Of a stretch of DNA of 64,000 nt, positions 56,968 to 64,000 are shown one piece after another. A program made the translations under genes and the position numbers. Every line of letters begins with the position of its first letter. Positions within the stretch are counted from its first letter, which is position 1. This DNA comes from Rhodothermales bacterium (lineage in GTDB: Bacteria > Bacteroidota > Rhodothermia > Rhodothermales > UBA10348): the NCBI GenBank assembly GCA_028284865.1, contig JANQQV010000017.1:62001-126000 (forward strand), written 5' to 3'. The notes beneath the pieces are model-generated. The model was not told the DNA's origin. It made no database searches and saw only the letters and a list, made by a program, of their open reading frames with translations.

Positions 56968-57774
56968 ATGTCCATCCGTTTTCTACGTGTATTCTGGCTG
57001 CTGGCCGCGCTTTGCGCGGCCAGCACGCTCCAGGTTCGTGCCCAGGTTCCTCCTCCATCGAACCAGCTGGTCACTGACTTAGGTGACTTCCTGGAGCCCG
57101 TTGAGGAGAGGGCTTTGGAGCGCAAGCTGCGAACGTATGCCGACACCACATCGACCCAGATCGCCGTCGTTACGGTTCAGGACCTTGCCGGGATGGATGC
57201 TCAAGAGTTCGCCCTGGAAATAGGACGTACTTGGGGAGTCGGACAGGAAGGGCGTGACAATGGGATCGTTTTCCTGATTTCCCGCGAAGAGCGTCAAGTC
57301 CGCATTGAGGTCGGTTACGGTCTTGAAGGAGTCGTTCCCGATGCTCTTGCTGCTCGCATCATTCGCCAGGTCGTCACACCGTCGTTCAAGCAGGGCCAGT
57401 TTTTTGCAGGCATCAACGCTGGAGTGGACCTCATCATGGCTGCAGCGGCCGGCGAGTTCGAGGGTCTTCCCGATGATGGCGGTCAGGGAGGCGGCGGCAT
57501 CGATCCCATCTTCATCTATCTCGCATTCATATTCCTGTATTTCCTGATCTCCGGAATTCGCAATCGTAATCGAGGCGGAGGCAAGAAGAAATACCGCAAA
57601 GGACGTCATCGCGACATGGATCTGCCCATCATTTTCTGGGGCGGTGGATTCAATAACCGTCGAGGCGGTGGCTTTGGCGGCGGTGGATTTGGTGGGGGCG
57701 GCTTTGGCGGTGGCGGCTTCGGTGGCTTCGGCGGCGGCGGATTCGGCGGTGGCGGGGCAGGAGGGAGTTGGTAG
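56968..57774 (+). CDS. TPM-domain membrane protein (YgcG family)
   Basis: 268 residues. Signal peptide, TPM phosphatase-like domain (LGDFLEPVEERALERKL, then TSTQIAVVTVQDLAG, RQVRIEVGYGLEGVVPD), one transmembrane helix (FIYLAFIFLYFLIS) and a C-terminal Gly-rich GGGFGGGGFGG tail with a basic segment between. The ATG at 56968 is chosen over a TTG two codons earlier. The LemA-TPM pairing is common. Confidence 0.88.
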   Translation: MSIRFLRVFWLLAALCAASTLQVRAQVPPPSNQLVTDLGDFLEPVEERALERKLRTYADTTSTQIAVVTVQDLAGMDAQEFALEIGRTWGVGQEGRDNGIVFLISREERQVRIEVGYGLEGVVPDALAARIIRQVVTPSFKQGQFFAGINAGVDLIMAAAAGEFEGLPDDGGQGGGGIDPIFIYLAFIFLYFLISGIRNRNRGGGKKKYRKGRHRDMDLPIIFWGGGFNNRRGGGFGGGGFGGGGFGGGGFGGFGGGGFGGGGAGGSW

Positions 57775-57832
57775 CCCTGGAGCTCTTCTCCTCAACGAGC
57801 TGTCATTCAGCGAATCTGGACCCTGAAAGGCC

Positions 57833-58156
57833 ATGAGCCGACTCAAACAACTCCTTTCGTTTCACGAAGAAGACCCGAACGATTCGTTCGTGCGCTTCGC
57901 GCTGGCTGCTGAGTATGTAAAACTGCGGCAGTATGATGATGCCGTGCGCGCCTTTGAAGACCTGTATGCGCATGATCCCGCCTATGTGGGTCTGTACTAT
58001 CACTTCGGAAAATTGCTGCAGTCGCTTGGACAGGTAGAGCGAGCTGGAGCTATCTATCGCGAGGGTATTGCCGTTGCAACCCGCTTGACCGACTTCCATG
58101 CTCGCTCCGAATTGCAGTCGGCGCTGATGGAAATGGAGATCGAGGCTGATGAGTAA
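57833..58156 (+). CDS. Small TPR-repeat protein
   Basis: 107 residues with two or so tetratricopeptide-like repeats: FVRFALAAEYVKLRQYDDAVRAFEDLY, then YYHFGKLLQSLGQVERAGAIYREGI. No signal peptide, so it is probably cytoplasmic. Its TAA is directly followed by the ATG of the LysM gene, suggesting coupling. Confidence 0.8.
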   Translation: MSRLKQLLSFHEEDPNDSFVRFALAAEYVKLRQYDDAVRAFEDLYAHDPAYVGLYYHFGKLLQSLGQVERAGAIYREGIAVATRLTDFHARSELQSALMEMEIEADE

Positions 58157-59215
58157 ATGGACAGAATGAGTAAACGAACAACGATTTGGCTCCTGCTTCT
58201 GATGGGTGCGCTGGGCATTCAGCCGGGAGTCACTACGTCCGCATGGGCCCAAGAGCAACAGGTCGAAGCTGCCGAGGAGGGATGGATCACGGTTCGCCCG
58301 GGTGACACGCTGTTTTCGATTGCCCGTCGTCATGAAGTCAGCGTTTCCGATCTGCAGTCATGGAATGAGCTTCCGGACTCAGGAATCCGGGCGGGGATGC
58401 GGCTCCGAATCGCTCCTCCTGATGAAAACGCTTCGGCGATCGAGCAAGGTGAGGCCCAAGACCAGGAGCAACTTGAAGCGCCCACGGACACGACAGGCAC
58501 TGCGGCATCATCCAACACACCAGAATCGGAATCTTCAGCATCTAACGCGCCCGCGGAGGAGTCCCTCGACGTCTCCGCTCGCTCCGTCACGCCATTGAGT
58601 GGTGGGGTGGTAGCGGTGTCGTTGGCTCCGGGAGAGACGTTGACTGACCTGGCCGACCGATTGGAATTGCCTGCGGACAGCGTGATCGGTCTCAACCCCG
58701 GTTTCCCAGTGGACGTGCGAGACGGGATGGTGGCCGTGGTGCCTGACGATCGTGTTACGCGTGTCCGTACCGTCAAGCGTGGAGATACGCTATTCAGCAT
58801 TGCGCGGGAAGAAGGGGTAAGTGTGGCCCGGATACGCGAGATGAACAGTCTCAGGGGAAACACGATTCAGGTGGGGCAGCGATTGAACGTTCCTTCGTCA
58901 GGGTTGTCAGTCGACGGAGACCAGCGACTCCCGGGAGCAGGAGAATTTCCCATGCGAGCGTATCCTGATGCCTTGACGGGCCGTACGCTGTCTGAGGGAC
59001 GAACCTATCGTCCGGAAGCATTCCTGATAGGTCATCCCTCACTGGCCCCGGGCTCGTTCGTGTTGATCAGTACTCAAGCTGGTCTGCACGTGTTTGCCGA
59101 AGTCGTTGAAACGGCTCCGGCCCGAACCCCGGAGTTCATTGAAGGATCGATGGCCGTATTCGAAGCTCTTGGCATCGAGCCAGGAGATGTCGCAATCATT
59201 CACCACGTTCATTAA
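58157..59215 (+). CDS. LysM-repeat protein with C-terminal RlpA-like double-psi barrel
   Basis: 352 residues, exported (LLLLMGALGIQPG to TSAWA). LysM domains occur at about 40-85 (VRPGDTLFSIARRHEVSVSDLQSWN) and about 205-245 (VKRGDTLFSIAREEGVSVARIREMN), with a degenerate one between (APGETLTDLADRLELPADSVIGLN). A low-complexity Ser/Glu/Thr/Ala linker lies near 95-135. The C-terminus (AFLIGHPSLAPGSFVLIST) resembles RlpA-type domains. It probably binds peptidoglycan. Confidence 0.85.
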   Translation: MDRMSKRTTIWLLLLMGALGIQPGVTTSAWAQEQQVEAAEEGWITVRPGDTLFSIARRHEVSVSDLQSWNELPDSGIRAGMRLRIAPPDENASAIEQGEAQDQEQLEAPTDTTGTAASSNTPESESSASNAPAEESLDVSARSVTPLSGGVVAVSLAPGETLTDLADRLELPADSVIGLNPGFPVDVRDGMVAVVPDDRVTRVRTVKRGDTLFSIAREEGVSVARIREMNSLRGNTIQVGQRLNVPSSGLSVDGDQRLPGAGEFPMRAYPDALTGRTLSEGRTYRPEAFLIGHPSLAPGSFVLISTQAGLHVFAEVVETAPARTPEFIEGSMAVFEALGIEPGDVAIIHHVH

Positions 59216-59240
59216 GTGAACGTGTCGAGACGGATCTCGC

Positions 59241-60173
59241 ATGCACTCAGACCCGGAATTCTCTGATTCGTCGGACGCTCAGTCTGCTTCTAACGGCTTT
59301 GCGGGCAGCTCCACGACAGGCTCGACCGGAGCTGATCCGGGTGGTGCACCCTTTGATTCTTCGACCGCTTCAGACGGTCAGGAGTCCGCAACCACCCCCA
59401 AGGCCTTCAACTACTGGAGTGCCTCTCGGACGGCCACGTACGGATTCCTTGCAGCATTGCCTCTGTTCGTGCTCTACGAAAGCCTGATCCTTTTCGTGAA
59501 TGAGCAAGGCACTGCCCAGATTCGGGTCGGTGCCGACCTGTGGGTCAAACAGCTCATGGCTGTTTTCGGCGGTACAGGACTGTTCGCCCTCGGAATCCCG
59601 GTCCTGTTGATCGGAATCTGGGTCTTTGTGCGGGAACGTAAGCGCCGACCGCCCATCCGGATGAACTGGTTCGGATGGCTGATTGGCGAGAGCACCATCT
59701 ACGCCATAGGCGTCGCATTGCTGGTTTCGACGGTTGTTGGACTGATTTTCGCGTTCCAGCCGGCGGTGGTCCCTGCGATGGCACATGTCTCGGTGGCCGG
59801 ACTAGTGCCTGCCGTGGCGCAAGCGACGGATGCGTTGTCGACGCCCATGATGCTCGTCTTGTCCATTGGCGCAGGTCTGTACGAGGAACTCGTATTCCGG
59901 GTCGTGTTGGTCGGAGGGCTCTTCTGGATGCTCAACAAAGGTATGAGCAGGTCATGGATGGCTTACACGGTGGCTGCGGTGATCGGCGCGCTGTTGTTTT
60001 CCGCCGTGCATTATGTCGGTGCGCTTGGTGATCCATTCACGATGGCATCGTTCACCTTCCGCTTTCTGTTTGGACTCGCTCTGAATGTGATTTTTCTGAC
60101 GCGCGGATTTGGAGTGGCAGCCTGGACGCACGCCATCTACGACATCCTGGTCGTGTCACAAATACTGGGCTGA
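59241..60173 (+). CDS. CPBP-family intramembrane metalloprotease
   Basis: 310 residues. A Ser/Thr/Gly-rich cytoplasmic N-terminus of about 50 residues, then several transmembrane helices. The CPBP/Abi motif 1 is GAGLYEELVFRVVLVGG and motif 2 is FSAVHYVG, with a third motif in FRFLFGLALNVIFL-AAWTHAIYD (His). These are the catalytic Glu and His of the type II CAAX prenyl-endopeptidase family. Located just downstream of LysM in the envelope cluster; substrate unknown. Confidence 0.88.
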   Translation: MHSDPEFSDSSDAQSASNGFAGSSTTGSTGADPGGAPFDSSTASDGQESATTPKAFNYWSASRTATYGFLAALPLFVLYESLILFVNEQGTAQIRVGADLWVKQLMAVFGGTGLFALGIPVLLIGIWVFVRERKRRPPIRMNWFGWLIGESTIYAIGVALLVSTVVGLIFAFQPAVVPAMAHVSVAGLVPAVAQATDALSTPMMLVLSIGAGLYEELVFRVVLVGGLFWMLNKGMSRSWMAYTVAAVIGALLFSAVHYVGALGDPFTMASFTFRFLFGLALNVIFLTRGFGVAAWTHAIYDILVVSQILG

Positions 60174-60268
60174 TCCCGTACAGTCTCGTTCATCGACGCA
60201 AGATGAATCGACGCTAGTGTGAATCGTCTCGAGTATCCGAAACGTAACGGGTCATCCGATTCACCAAC

Positions 60269-60286
60269 TTGGAGATAGATCTCCAA
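60269..60286. promoter_or_regulatory. Perfect interrupted palindrome upstream of htpX
   Basis: TTGGAGAT (60269-60276), AG, ATCTCCAA (60279-60286): 8-bp perfect arms, 26 bp before the htpX start. Candidate repressor operator or 5'-UTR hairpin; its regulator is not identifiable here. Confidence 0.45.
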
Positions 60287-60312
60287 CTCATCGGAAGAAA
60301 ACCGGAATCAAA

Positions 60313-61143
60313 ATGAACGGAATGAGGACAGCCGCCCTCATGGCGGCACTGATCGTACTGTTTGCCTTGCTGGGACAGGCCCTAGGTGGTCAGTCCGGCA
60401 TGTTTATCGCATTCTTTTTTGCGGTGGCACTCAACTTTGGTAGCTACTGGTTCAGCGCTTCCATCGTCCTGAAGATGTACCGGGCGAAAGAGGTGACGCG
60501 TGACGAAGCACCCGAACTGGTCGACATGGTCGACCGCCTTCGCCAGCGGGCCAACCTGCCCATGCCACGTGTCTATGTCATTCCGTCCGACCAGCCCAAT
60601 GCCTTCGCTACGGGTCGCAACCCGGCCAATTCAGCGGTTGCTGTAACCAACGGCATTGTTCGCATGCTCTCGAAAGAAGAGCTGGATGGCGTCATCGCTC
60701 ACGAGCTGGCCCATATCCAGAACCGTGACATCTTGACGGGATCCATCGCAGCAACCATAGCAGCGGCCATCACCATGCTGGCCCGGTTTGCGCTGTTCTT
60801 CGGCGGCGGCGATCGGGATCGCGGCGGGGCAATCGCTGCCATCCTCATGATGATCCTGGCGCCGATTGCAGCCATGCTCATTCAGATGGCGATCTCCCGT
60901 TCCCGAGAATTCGCAGCCGATCGAGACGGCGCAGAAATCTGTGGCAACCCTCGAGCCCTGGCCAGTGCGTTGCAGCGCCTACAGGCCGGCAGTCAGCAAA
61001 TTGCCATGGAGGGTAGCCCCGCCACGGCGCATATGTTTATCGTGAATCCTTTTGCCGGTGCCATGCGCGGCGTTCGCAGTCTGTTTTCCACGCACCCGCC
61101 CACCGAACAACGTGTAGAACGACTGATGTCCATGGACCTCTAG
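60313..61143 (+). CDS. htpX: Zinc metalloprotease HtpX
   Basis: 276 residues. Membrane M48 protease in envelope quality control. Two N-terminal helices ([37 protein letters not shown]). The zinc motif [14 protein letters not shown] lies near 135 with downstream [13 protein letters not shown] supplying the third ligand. [13 protein letters not shown] is the usual C-terminus. Preceded by the palindrome at 60269-60286; probably not in the same transcript as CPBP because 139 bp separate them. Confidence 0.96.
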   Translation: MNGMRTAALMAALIVLFALLGQALGGQSGMFIAFFFAVALNFGSYWFSASIVLKMYRAKEVTRDEAPELVDMVDRLRQRANLPMPRVYVIPSDQPNAFATGRNPANSAVAVTNGIVRMLSKEELDGVIAHELAHIQNRDILTGSIAATIAAAITMLARFALFFGGGDRDRGGAIAAILMMILAPIAAMLIQMAISRSREFAADRDGAEICGNPRALASALQRLQAGSQQIAMEGSPATAHMFIVNPFAGAMRGVRSLFSTHPPTEQRVERLMSMDL

Positions 61144-61200
61144 GCCGAGGTCGTCAGGTCCTCCTTTCAGCACCATTCACCACACAACCCCAGTACACGC

Positions 61201-61890
61201 GTGAAATCAAGCATCAAGTTCGGTTCGGTCAGGGGCATTGACATGTTTGTCCATTGGACTTTCCTGGTGATGCTGGTGGGCATCTTCATTTTCTATGTCT
61301 ACCAGGGACTGACCGTGACTGCGGCGCTGATGGGCGTCGGATTGATTTTGGCCGTGTTCGGATGCGTGGTGCTTCATGAGCTCGGTCACGCGTTCATGGC
61401 CAGGGAATTCGGGATTCCGACGCTTGACATCACGATGTACCCCATCGGTGGGGTGGCACGCCTGCAACGCATGCCGCGTGAACCCAAACAGGAATTCCTG
61501 ATCGCTATTGCCGGGCCCGCCGTCAACTTGGCCATCGCAGCGATTCTGTTCTTGATTACATCCCTATTCGATACATCCACGGCTCTTTCGGCGGCCATGA
61601 CGCCCGGGGGCAATATCCTGACCATGTTGATGTGGGTGAACCTGGCGCTGGTCGTGTTCAACATGCTCCCAGCTTTCCCCATGGACGGTGGCAGGGTTCT
61701 GCGCGCCGGATTGGCTACCCGGATGGACTATCGGACCGCGACCAGTGTGGCCAGCCTGATCGGTCAGGGCATGGCCTTCCTGTTCGCCATTTACGGAATC
61801 ATGACGGGATTGTGGACGCTTCCGTTGGTTGCCGTATTCGTGTTCATGGCGGCCCGACAGGAAGTGAAGCACGTGATGGAACGCGCGTGA
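61201..61890 (+). CDS. Site-2 protease, M50 family
   Basis: 229 residues from a GTG start. A small intramembrane zinc protease: first metal motif VLHELGHAF near 60, third ligand in NMLPAFPMDGGRVL, with EFLIAIAGPAVNLAIAAILFL between them. It lacks PDZ and CBS domains. Relatives cleave membrane-bound regulators such as anti-sigma factors, which fits the sigma/anti-sigma pair 6 kb upstream, though a link is unproven. 57 bp after htpX. Confidence 0.92.
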   Translation: MKSSIKFGSVRGIDMFVHWTFLVMLVGIFIFYVYQGLTVTAALMGVGLILAVFGCVVLHELGHAFMAREFGIPTLDITMYPIGGVARLQRMPREPKQEFLIAIAGPAVNLAIAAILFLITSLFDTSTALSAAMTPGGNILTMLMWVNLALVVFNMLPAFPMDGGRVLRAGLATRMDYRTATSVASLIGQGMAFLFAIYGIMTGLWTLPLVAVFVFMAARQEVKHVMERA

Positions 61891-62000
61891 CCGCGAAGGA
61901 TAGACGGTCTTGAATCAGCAGGGGAGCCTCCTGTTAAGTGTGTCAGTAACGAGATCATTCCGATTGGGTAACGCCAGTCTCAGATGATGAACGGAAGGCC

Positions 62001-62228
62001 ATGGCAGCAGGATACTGGGACGTCATATTGATCACCTTTGTAGGCTTCGTCGCGTTGGCGGCGATGCTGCTGGTTCCTGTGTGGCGATTCCTGTCCCGGG
62101 AAGAAGAGGTCGGTGACGGGTTCTCCGATGAAGTGAAGGGTCACGCGAAAGACGATGTTTCCAGCGGTGGTCCTGCGTGGGTGAACGACCTCAAGTCTCC
62201 CTCAGAGGATCATAACCCGCCATCCTGA
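62001..62228 (+). CDS. Small membrane protein of unknown function
   Basis: 75 residues. One hydrophobic segment near 9-28 (VILITFVGFVALAAMLLVPV) is followed by an Arg and a charged C-terminus (FLSREEEVGDGFSDEVKGHAKDD). No family recognised. The 3' end overlaps the convergent ComEA-like gene by 19 bp. Supported by open frame, membrane segment and position in the envelope cluster only. Confidence 0.55.
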   Translation: MAAGYWDVILITFVGFVALAAMLLVPVWRFLSREEEVGDGFSDEVKGHAKDDVSSGGPAWVNDLKSPSEDHNPPS

Positions 62229-62830
62229 CCGCTGCCGTCGGTTGAGTCAGGGCTGGGTGAATCCGGCACGTCGAATACGACCAGCGGAAGAAGTCGCTCA
62301 AGCGTTTTTGGACCGATCCCCTTGATGTTTGAAAGATCGTCAGGACCCTCAAAGTGACCGCGCGTCTTACGGTAAGCAAGAATGCGTTCGGCCATGGCGG
62401 GTCCAATCCGGGGTAGAGCCTGAAGCGTTCGGGAGTCAGCCGAGTTGATCGTGATCGGGAATGAAGCCTTTGGTTTGTCCAGGGTGTCCACAAGCGCCCA
62501 GCGCTGAACCCGGTCCGTGGCGTGCTCAGACCGGGACGGAATATGATCGAACGTTGCTCCAAAGCCCACATGGATGGTATCCATCCGTACCGGGTCGATC
62601 CCTTCGGTTGAGTCTGCATGCGCAGAAAGGGCCTCAAACAGGCTGTCCATTTCGGCATAGGTCAGATCATTGAATGGAGGGTGAGCTGCATTGACGATGC
62701 GCCACACATTTCCTCCCAGGACGCCTGCCAGAACGAGAACAAGCGCAATCGCTTCCTTCTCCGAACACACCAGTCTTTCCCGGATTGGATACAGTATTCG
62801 GTGTTGCAGTCGTTTGAGTCTGGTGCTCAT
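62210..62830 (-). CDS. ComEA-type helix-hairpin-helix protein, membrane anchored
   Basis: 206 residues. One transmembrane helix near 30-47 (AIALVLVLAGVLGGNVW). C-terminal HhH repeats like ComEA/T2SK DNA-binding domains: INSADSRTLQALPRIGPAMAERILAYR and GPDDLSNIKGIGPKTLERLLPL. ComEA binds DNA in transformation; a Pro-rich/Ser-rich tail follows. The Met at 62830 is chosen over 62971, which would add a region with no hydrophobic start. Competence genes are not adjacent. Confidence 0.85.
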   Translation of the reverse strand: MSTRLKRLQHRILYPIRERLVCSEKEAIALVLVLAGVLGGNVWRIVNAAHPPFNDLTYAEMDSLFEALSAHADSTEGIDPVRMDTIHVGFGATFDHIPSRSEHATDRVQRWALVDTLDKPKASFPITINSADSRTLQALPRIGPAMAERILAYRKTRGHFEGPDDLSNIKGIGPKTLERLLPLVVFDVPDSPSPDSTDGSGQDGGL

Positions 62831-62922
62831 TGTGCGGGAGACAAATGCCGAAATGGTTCTGGATTGACACCGGTTGCCTTCAGCAGTAACCTGCCTGTCC
62901 CTTCGCATCGAAACCCATCCCC

Positions 62923-63687
62923 ATGCCCACAACTGGCGTTGTCCAAACCGAGGCCATCGTGCTGCGATCACTCGACTATGGCGAGACGAGTCGCATTGTC
63001 ACGTTGTTTTCGCAGGAACTGGGCAAGGTGGGGGTTATGGCCAAGGGTGCGCGGTCCGCGAAGAGCCGATTCGGATCAACTCTGGAGCCGATGGCCCGCG
63101 TTTCAGCTGTCATCCATGTGCGTCCTGGGCGGGATTTACAGATCCTCTCTGAAGCCTCGCATGTTGATCTGCACACAACCCTTCGGTCGGATCTGACCAG
63201 GGTTGAATCGGGCATCCGGATGATCGAATTGGTTGGGGCTTTGCTACCCGATCGGGAGCCTAACCCGGCAGTCTACGCTTTGCTGGCCGCAAGCATGACT
63301 GCGCTCGATCAGGCTCCGGGTCGCATCGGAAATATGTGGCCTTTCTTCCAATTGCGCCTTGCTACGCTTCTTGGATTCGGCCCTTCTTTCGATCGCGAAT
63401 CCGTCCAGCAAATGGACGGCGATCACGGCGTCCTGGACTTGCATTCGGGGCGAATTGCCGGGGAGGTCAAAGAGGGGTGGACGCCCGTTCGTGAGCGACG
63501 TACGACCCTTCGAGCCTTCGCCATCCTGGCGCGTGCCGAGCTGTCGGATGTTCTAAGGATGGAGCTTTCGGCTGAGGAGACGGCCGAGGTGGGACGACTG
63601 GTAAGGGGATATGTGCAGCACCACGTGGAAGAGTCATATCCCACGCGAAGTGCTCGGGTGTTCGCCCAATTCCGCGATTCGCTCTGA
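62923..63687 (+). CDS. recO: DNA repair protein RecO
   Basis: 254 residues. Loads RecA on SSB-coated DNA in the RecFOR pathway. OB-fold start VQTEAIVLRSLDYGETSRIVTLFSQELGKVGVMAKGARS and the helical C-terminal part (QLRLATLLGFGPSFD) match RecO. The usual zinc cluster Cys of E. coli-type proteins are not obvious. It precedes lexA, another DNA-damage gene. Confidence 0.95.
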   Translation: MPTTGVVQTEAIVLRSLDYGETSRIVTLFSQELGKVGVMAKGARSAKSRFGSTLEPMARVSAVIHVRPGRDLQILSEASHVDLHTTLRSDLTRVESGIRMIELVGALLPDREPNPAVYALLAASMTALDQAPGRIGNMWPFFQLRLATLLGFGPSFDRESVQQMDGDHGVLDLHSGRIAGEVKEGWTPVRERRTTLRAFAILARAELSDVLRMELSAEETAEVGRLVRGYVQHHVEESYPTRSARVFAQFRDSL

Positions 63688-63758
63688 CCATCCAATCACG
63701 GCTTGGGGTCTCGACCCTGTCCGTATTCGATTGGCGAATCGGGTTGCGCTCAATGGAT

Positions 63759-63780
63759 TATATGAGTACTATATGTGTAT
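63759..63780 (+). promoter_or_regulatory. Two 11-bp direct repeats upstream of lexA
   Basis: TATATGAGTAC (63759-63769) and TATATGTGTAT (63770-63780) match at 9 of 11 positions, one helical turn apart, about 90 bp before lexA. A/T-rich compared with its surroundings. Candidate promoter or regulator-binding site; not a recognised SOS box. Confidence 0.4.
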
Positions 63781-63808
63781 CCGCACAGTTAACTCGCTCA
63801 AGCATCGT

Positions 63809-63856
63809 GATTCAAAAGGTGATCCAAAAGGTGATCCACGAAGCGATCCATAAAAC
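63809..63856. repeat. 12-bp tandem repeat array upstream of lexA
   Basis: Four 12-bp units: GATTCAAAAGGT, GATCCAAAAGGT, GATCCACGAAGC and GATCCATAAAAC. The first two are close to perfect copies; the array ends 11 bp before the lexA start. Related in period and core to the arrays near nth and at 44599-44646. Confidence 0.7.
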
Positions 63857-63867
63857 GCGCAACGCCC

Positions 63868-64000
63868 ATGGCACGTAGAGGATTGACCAGCAAGCAGGAG
63901 TCCTTTCTGGACTTCCTCAAATCGTATGTCGACCAGGAAGGCGACTGGCCTACCTATCGCGAGATTTCCGATGCATTCGGTTTCCGCTCTCCGAACAGCG
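63868..64000 (+). CDS. lexA: LexA repressor, N-terminal part (3' end cut by window)
   Basis: 44 codons are present. The start MARRGLTSKQESFLDFLKSY and TYREISDAFGFRSPNS match the LexA DNA-binding winged helix-turn-helix, including the conserved REI-x3-GF-x-SPNS recognition helix segment. The autoprotease domain lies beyond the right edge. The ATG at 63868 follows the tandem repeat array directly. Confidence 0.9.
   Translation, partial: MARRGLTSKQESFLDFLKSYVDQEGDWPTYREISDAFGFRSPNS

Overview
The window is a GC-rich bacterial chromosome segment with no phage, IS element, CRISPR array, rRNA or tRNA that I can see. The gene content suggests the Bacteroidota/Rhodothermota lineage, most likely Rhodothermales. 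Pointers are a TonB-dependent receptor with an N-terminal carboxypeptidase-like domain, two DUF5916 outer-membrane proteins, an LA_2272-type surface repeat protein, an N-acyl-ornithine carbamoyltransferase in place of the usual OTCase, and promoter-like TTG/TAnnTTTG elements. The assignment is inferred from gene content, not from a search.

Layout. 1-6.9 kb: a leftward run of five secreted or catabolic genes (ThuA-PQQ dehydrogenase lipoprotein, proline-iminopeptidase-like lipoprotein, PQQ sugar dehydrogenase lipoprotein, S15 X-Pro peptidase, proline racemase family). 7-13.3 kb: housekeeping genes tag, mreB, dnaA, bcp and DUF2461, with DnaA-box clusters between tag and mreB and upstream of dnaA. 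13.6-22.1 kb: TonB receptor, uvrC, nth, asnB, kynU. 22.4-33.0 kb: the branched-chain amino-acid operon ilvD-ilvB-ilvH-ilvC-leuB-leuA-leuC-leuD plus a PadR-type regulator, preceded by a short ORF packed with Leu, Val and Ile codons. 33.1-42.2 kb: the arginine operon argG-(P-loop protein)-argC-argD-argF'-argB-argE-argH, preceded by a 32-codon arginine-rich ORF and an intrinsic terminator. 42.1-47.0 kb: two DUF5916 paralogues. 47.2-52.6 kb: pilin-like protein, transaldolase, beta-CASP nuclease, surface repeat protein, iron alcohol dehydrogenase. 52.6-62.2 kb: an envelope-stress-like neighbourhood (CtpA protease, ECF sigma, anti-sigma, DUF4252, LemA, TPM, TPR, LysM, CPBP protease, HtpX, site-2 protease). 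62.2-64 kb: ComEA-like protein, recO and the start of lexA.

How it fits together. The ilv-leu operon encodes the valine/isoleucine steps from acetohydroxyacid synthase to dihydroxy-acid dehydratase and the complete leucine branch. The arg operon holds every step after N-acylglutamate formation. Each operon is headed by a small ORF enriched in codons for its own end product, which points to ribosome-mediated attenuation of both. For arg, a strong terminator and a mutually exclusive pairing lie between the small ORF and argG. This pair of leaders, with the unexplained P-loop gene inside the arg operon, is the most interesting content here. Also notable are related 12-bp tandem arrays near nth, lexA and a DUF5916 gene.
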